NCBI GenBank assembly: GCA_021845865.1
Contig: JAJZVC010000011.1
Coordinates: 1-64,000 of the forward strand
DNA length: 64,000 nt
Direction: 5' to 3'
Origin: Pseudomonadota bacterium
Lineage (GTDB): Bacteria; Pseudomonadota; Gammaproteobacteria; Burkholderiales; UBA9220
The stretch's first letter is position 1, and each line of letters starts with the position of its first letter. The notes under the pieces are model-generated. The model did not search any database. It was given only the letters and a program-made list of their open reading frames with translations, and was not told where the DNA came from. Shown piece after piece: positions 60,732-64,000 of the stretch. Made by a program: the position numbers and the translations under genes.

Positions 60732-62048
60732 CTACCACGAGGTTTCCAGCTGGAAACCGGCATTCCAGCCGCCGGTGCCGCTGCTGAAAACGGGGCCGCC
60801 CACCTGTCCCCGGAAGGCCTCGGACCAGCCGGCCCGGGTGACATAGGCACGGAGGGCGGGACGGGAAAAGAACGCGCTGCGGGGCGTCCATTCCATGGCG
60901 GCGGTGAATTTCCACAAACCGCCCTGGGTGCGGGCGGCATGGTTGGTAACCCGGTCGTAGCCCGCCTCGCCCACCAGCCGCCAATGATCACCGAGAAACA
61001 GCATGGGGCGGGCGCCCAGGCTGAGCCAGGTGCTGTCCGTGCCGTCGAAGGCGGCATGGTCCCGCCTCTCCCACACCAAGGCGCTTTGCATTGCCCAGCG
61101 GCGGCCTTCGTAAAGGTGGAAATCCACCACGCGCCAGGTCTCGGCCGCCTCCAGGGCGGCGGCGCTGGCCGGGGTGGTTAGCCGGGCCAGGGCGGCGGCG
61201 GTCTCCGTCGGCGTGTTCCAGGCGCTGCGGGCGGCGCCCTTGCCGTATTGCAGAGCCAGGGTGTTGGTGCCGCCGGCGAAGCCTTCCTGGCGGTGCTGAA
61301 CGGTGGCCGCCCAGCCGCGGGCGCCGTAGAGGGTCACGGGACCGCTGCCGCCGCTGAAGGAAGCTCCCGATATTTCGGCGTGGCGCCAGTCGAGCATCAG
61401 CGTGCCGCCAGGGTTGATCTTGATGTTGTGCAAGCCCAGTTCGTGGTTGCGCAGGGCGACCTTGTTCTCCGGCCAGGAGAGGCCGAGGCCGGCGGGGGTG
61501 TCGTGCATCTGCAGGTAGGTGTAGGCCAGGCCGCCGATGCCGAAAGGGATGTCGCGCACGCCGAATCCGTCGCCCTTCAGGTTCATGTAGAAATAGTCGT
61601 TGATGTGGATGTCGCGGCGCTGGTAGTAGCGCCGCCCGAACCAGAGCTTGGCGGGAGTGCCCCGCAGGTTGCCGACCTCGACGTAGGCCTGGGCCAGGGT
61701 CTGGTATTCGAGGGCGTCGCCGTAGGGGCCCTTGAATTCCGGCTGCGCCTCGGCGCGGACGTAAGGCGCGCTGTCGCCTTCGGCCAGTTGATGGCGGTAG
61801 TAGAGGCTGGCCCGCCCGTACACCTCGCATTCGTTGCCCAGGCGGTACTTTGCCCCCGCCCCGGGGGCCTGGAAGCAAACCTGGTTCTGGCTGCCTGAAT
61901 TTCCCCCGCCGGCACGCAGGTAGCCAACGGAACCGATTTCGTCGGCGCCTTCCCGCCACAGGGCGGCGCCCGTGGCGGACATGGGGGAGGAAAGTCCCAA
62001 CAGGGACACGCCTAGCACCGCGGCCGACCTGCCTGGACGAAGCGCCAT
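60732..62048 (-). CDS. LamB/maltoporin-like carbohydrate porin
   Basis: GSQNQVCFQAPGAGAKYRLGNECEVYGRASLYYRHQL; PAKLWFGRRYYQRRDIHINDYFY. Confidence 0.85.
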   Translation of the reverse strand: MALRPGRSAAVLGVSLLGLSSPMSATGAALWREGADEIGSVGYLRAGGGNSGSQNQVCFQAPGAGAKYRLGNECEVYGRASLYYRHQLAEGDSAPYVRAEAQPEFKGPYGDALEYQTLAQAYVEVGNLRGTPAKLWFGRRYYQRRDIHINDYFYMNLKGDGFGVRDIPFGIGGLAYTYLQMHDTPAGLGLSWPENKVALRNHELGLHNIKINPGGTLMLDWRHAEISGASFSGGSGPVTLYGARGWAATVQHRQEGFAGGTNTLALQYGKGAARSAWNTPTETAAALARLTTPASAAALEAAETWRVVDFHLYEGRRWAMQSALVWERRDHAAFDGTDSTWLSLGARPMLFLGDHWRLVGEAGYDRVTNHAARTQGGLWKFTAAMEWTPRSAFFSRPALRAYVTRAGWSEAFRGQVGGPVFSSGTGGWNAGFQLETSW

Positions 62049-62178
62049 GTTTGTAATTTTCTCCCTTTGGGGCGCGGCAGGGATTCCGCGCCCGGTTGCA
62101 ATGCACTCACCAAGTATAGGCAATGTTCGCGCCAATCCGCTTGACAGCGGGGCGGCGAAACGGAGAATTCGGGGTTTC

Positions 62179-62197
62179 CCCTACGGCTGGCGTAGGG
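62179..62197. promoter_or_regulatory. palindrome in divergent porin/dapF intergenic region, candidate regulator site
   Basis: CCCTACG-GCTGG-CGTAGGG. Confidence 0.45.
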
Positions 62198-62225
62198 ATT
62201 TCTCGAGGCACGGAAGCGATTCGGC

Positions 62226-63053
62226 ATGAAGTTGAAATTCACCAAAATGCATGGCCTGGGCAACGATTTCGTCGTCATCGACGGCGTTTCCCAGTCCGTA
62301 TCCCTGACCCCGGAGCAGGTGCGCTTCCTGGCGGACCGCCATTTCGGCGTCGGCTGCGACCAGCTGCTGCTGGTGGAAACCTCCGCCGTGGCCGACTTCC
62401 GCTACCGCATTTTCAACGCCGACGGCGGCGAGGTGGAGCAATGCGGCAACGGCGCCCGCTGTTTCGTGCGCTTCGTCCACGACCAGGGGCTGACCGCCAA
62501 GAGCGAAATCCGCGTCGAGACCCTGAAGGGCATCATCCAGCCCCGCCTGGAGGCGGACGGCCAGGTGACCGTCGACATGGGGCCGCCGCGCTTCGAGCCG
62601 GCGGACGTGCCCTTCGTCGCTGAACGGCGGGCGCTGACCTACGAATTGGACCTGGTGGAGGAGAGCGTCGAGGTTTCCGCCCTATCCATGGGCAACCCCC
62701 ACGCCGTGCAGGTGGTGGCGGACGCCGAGACCGCGCCGGTGGAGCGCCAGGGGCCCCTCATCGAGCGCCATCCCCGTTTCCCCAACCGCGTCAACGCCGG
62801 CTTCATGCAGGTTCTCGGCCGCCACGCCGTCAAGCTGCGGGTCTACGAGCGGGGGGCGGGGGAAACCCTGGCCTGCGGCACCGGCGCCTGCGCCGCAGCG
62901 GTGGCGGGCATTACCCGGGGGCTGGTGGACAGCCCGGTGACGGTCCACACCCGGGGCGGCGACCTGGTGATCCGCTGGGAAGGGGAAGGCCGGCCGGTGC
63001 TGATGACCGGCCCGGCGGTGACGGTGTTCGAGGGCGAGATCGACCTGCCATGA
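62226..63053 (+). CDS. dapF: diaminopimelate epimerase
   Basis: [39 protein letters not shown]. Confidence 0.97.
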   Translation: MKLKFTKMHGLGNDFVVIDGVSQSVSLTPEQVRFLADRHFGVGCDQLLLVETSAVADFRYRIFNADGGEVEQCGNGARCFVRFVHDQGLTAKSEIRVETLKGIIQPRLEADGQVTVDMGPPRFEPADVPFVAERRALTYELDLVEESVEVSALSMGNPHAVQVVADAETAPVERQGPLIERHPRFPNRVNAGFMQVLGRHAVKLRVYERGAGETLACGTGACAAAVAGITRGLVDSPVTVHTRGGDLVIRWEGEGRPVLMTGPAVTVFEGEIDLP

Positions 63054-64000
63054 GGCGCATCGACGTCTTCAACGGCGATGCCGACGGGCTTTGCGCCCTG
63101 CACCAGCTGCGCCTCGCCGAACCGGCGGAGTCGGAACTGGTCACCGGCGTCAAGCGCGACATCGCCCTCCTGGAGCGGGTCACGGCGGAGGAGGGGGACG
63201 CGGTGACGGTGCTGGACGTCTCCCTGGACAAGAACCGCGGCGCCCTCCTGCGCCTTTTGGCGGCGGGGGCGACGGTGCGCTATTTCGACCATCATTTTCC
63301 CGGCGACATTCCCGTCCATCCCCGCCTGGAGGTCCACATCGACACCGCCGCCGAGGTCTGCACCAGCCTGCTGGTGGACCGCCATCTCGGCGGCCGCTTC
63401 CGTCCCTGGGCGGTGGCGGCGGCCTTCGGCGACAACCTCCACGCCAGCGCCCGGCAGGCCGCCGCGCCCCTCGGCCTGGACGAGGACCGGCTGAATACCC
63501 TGCGGGAGCTGGGGGAGTGCCTCAATTACAACGGTTACGGCGAATCCCTCGCCGACCTGCATTTCCATCCCGCCGAACTCTACCGGCTGGTGAGCGGCTA
63601 CGCCGACCCCTTCGCTTTCGCCGCCGAGGAAGCGGCCTACGCCCGTTTGCGGGACGGCTACCGGGAGGACATGGCCCAGGCCGCGGCCCTGAAGCCGGAG
63701 GCGGAAACGGCGGGCGGGGCGGTCTACCTGCTGCCCGACGCGCCTTGGAGCCGACGGGTATCCGGGGTCTTCGCCAACGACCTAGCCACGGCCCATCCCA
63801 ATCGGGCCCACGGGGTGCTGAGCCGCCGCCGCGACGGCGCGTATACCGTCAGCGTGCGGGCTCCCCTGGCGAATCCCTCGGGCGCGGACGAGTTGTGCCG
63901 CGCTTTCCCCACCGGCGGCGGGCGCAAAGGGGCGGCGGGCATCAACTGTCTGCCGGCGGACCAACTGGAAACGTTTTTTGCCCGTTTTCGCGCCGCTTAC
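63050..64000 (+). CDS. DHH-family phosphoesterase-like protein (3' truncated by window edge)
   Basis: [24 protein letters not shown]...[13 protein letters not shown]; start overlaps dapF stop. Confidence 0.8.
   Translation, partial: MRRIDVFNGDADGLCALHQLRLAEPAESELVTGVKRDIALLERVTAEEGDAVTVLDVSLDKNRGALLRLLAAGATVRYFDHHFPGDIPVHPRLEVHIDTAAEVCTSLLVDRHLGGRFRPWAVAAAFGDNLHASARQAAAPLGLDEDRLNTLRELGECLNYNGYGESLADLHFHPAELYRLVSGYADPFAFAAEEAAYARLRDGYREDMAQAAALKPEAETAGGAVYLLPDAPWSRRVSGVFANDLATAHPNRAHGVLSRRRDGAYTVSVRAPLANPSGADELCRAFPTGGGRKGAAGINCLPADQLETFFARFRAAY

Overview
GC-rich chromosomal window, probably from a betaproteobacterium (inferred from gene order: metX-metW, mreBCD-mrdA-rodA-rlpA-dacA-dat-ybeD-lipB-lipA, gatCAB, metK/ahcY/metF). 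It is mostly housekeeping genes, with about 65 supportable CDSs. No rRNA, tRNA, CRISPR array or recognisable transposase was seen. The most unusual content is three repeat-structured insertions that carry no transposase. (1) 24911-25388: a ~480 bp cassette with a DUF559 (Vsr/PD-(D/E)XK-like) nuclease domain. It is bounded by inverted copies of a REP-like hairpin repeat (CCCTCACCCC-N3-CCCCTCTCCC-hairpin) and sits in frame at the 3' end of lipB, so lipB reads as a LipB-DUF559 fusion. (2) 48283-48698: a ~416 bp cassette with an S23/IVP-type four-helix-bundle gene, wedged between the ahcY stop and the metF start. It is bounded by inverted arrays of a 7-bp unit ((C/G)GTGAGG), which supply the S23 start codon and are read in frame as an N-terminal MetF extension (MTPSRLTPHASR-). 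(3) 51211-51798: a 588 bp imperfect palindrome with a 14-bp perfect terminal inverted repeat. It has no convincing coding potential, and a third copy of the DUF559-type repeat lies near its centre. My working hypothesis is that (1) and (2) are single-gene, repeat-bounded mobile cassettes comparable in architecture to REP/RAYT systems but with different proteins. Other notable items: a convincing SAH riboswitch upstream of ahcY with a visible expression platform, a MetH lacking its reactivation domain, a D-aminoacyl-tRNA deacylase remnant, a CHAD + polyP:AMP phosphotransferase pair, a RelE-like TA pair next to lipA, an RlmN-like radical SAM enzyme, and a 27-aa coupled single-TM ORF.
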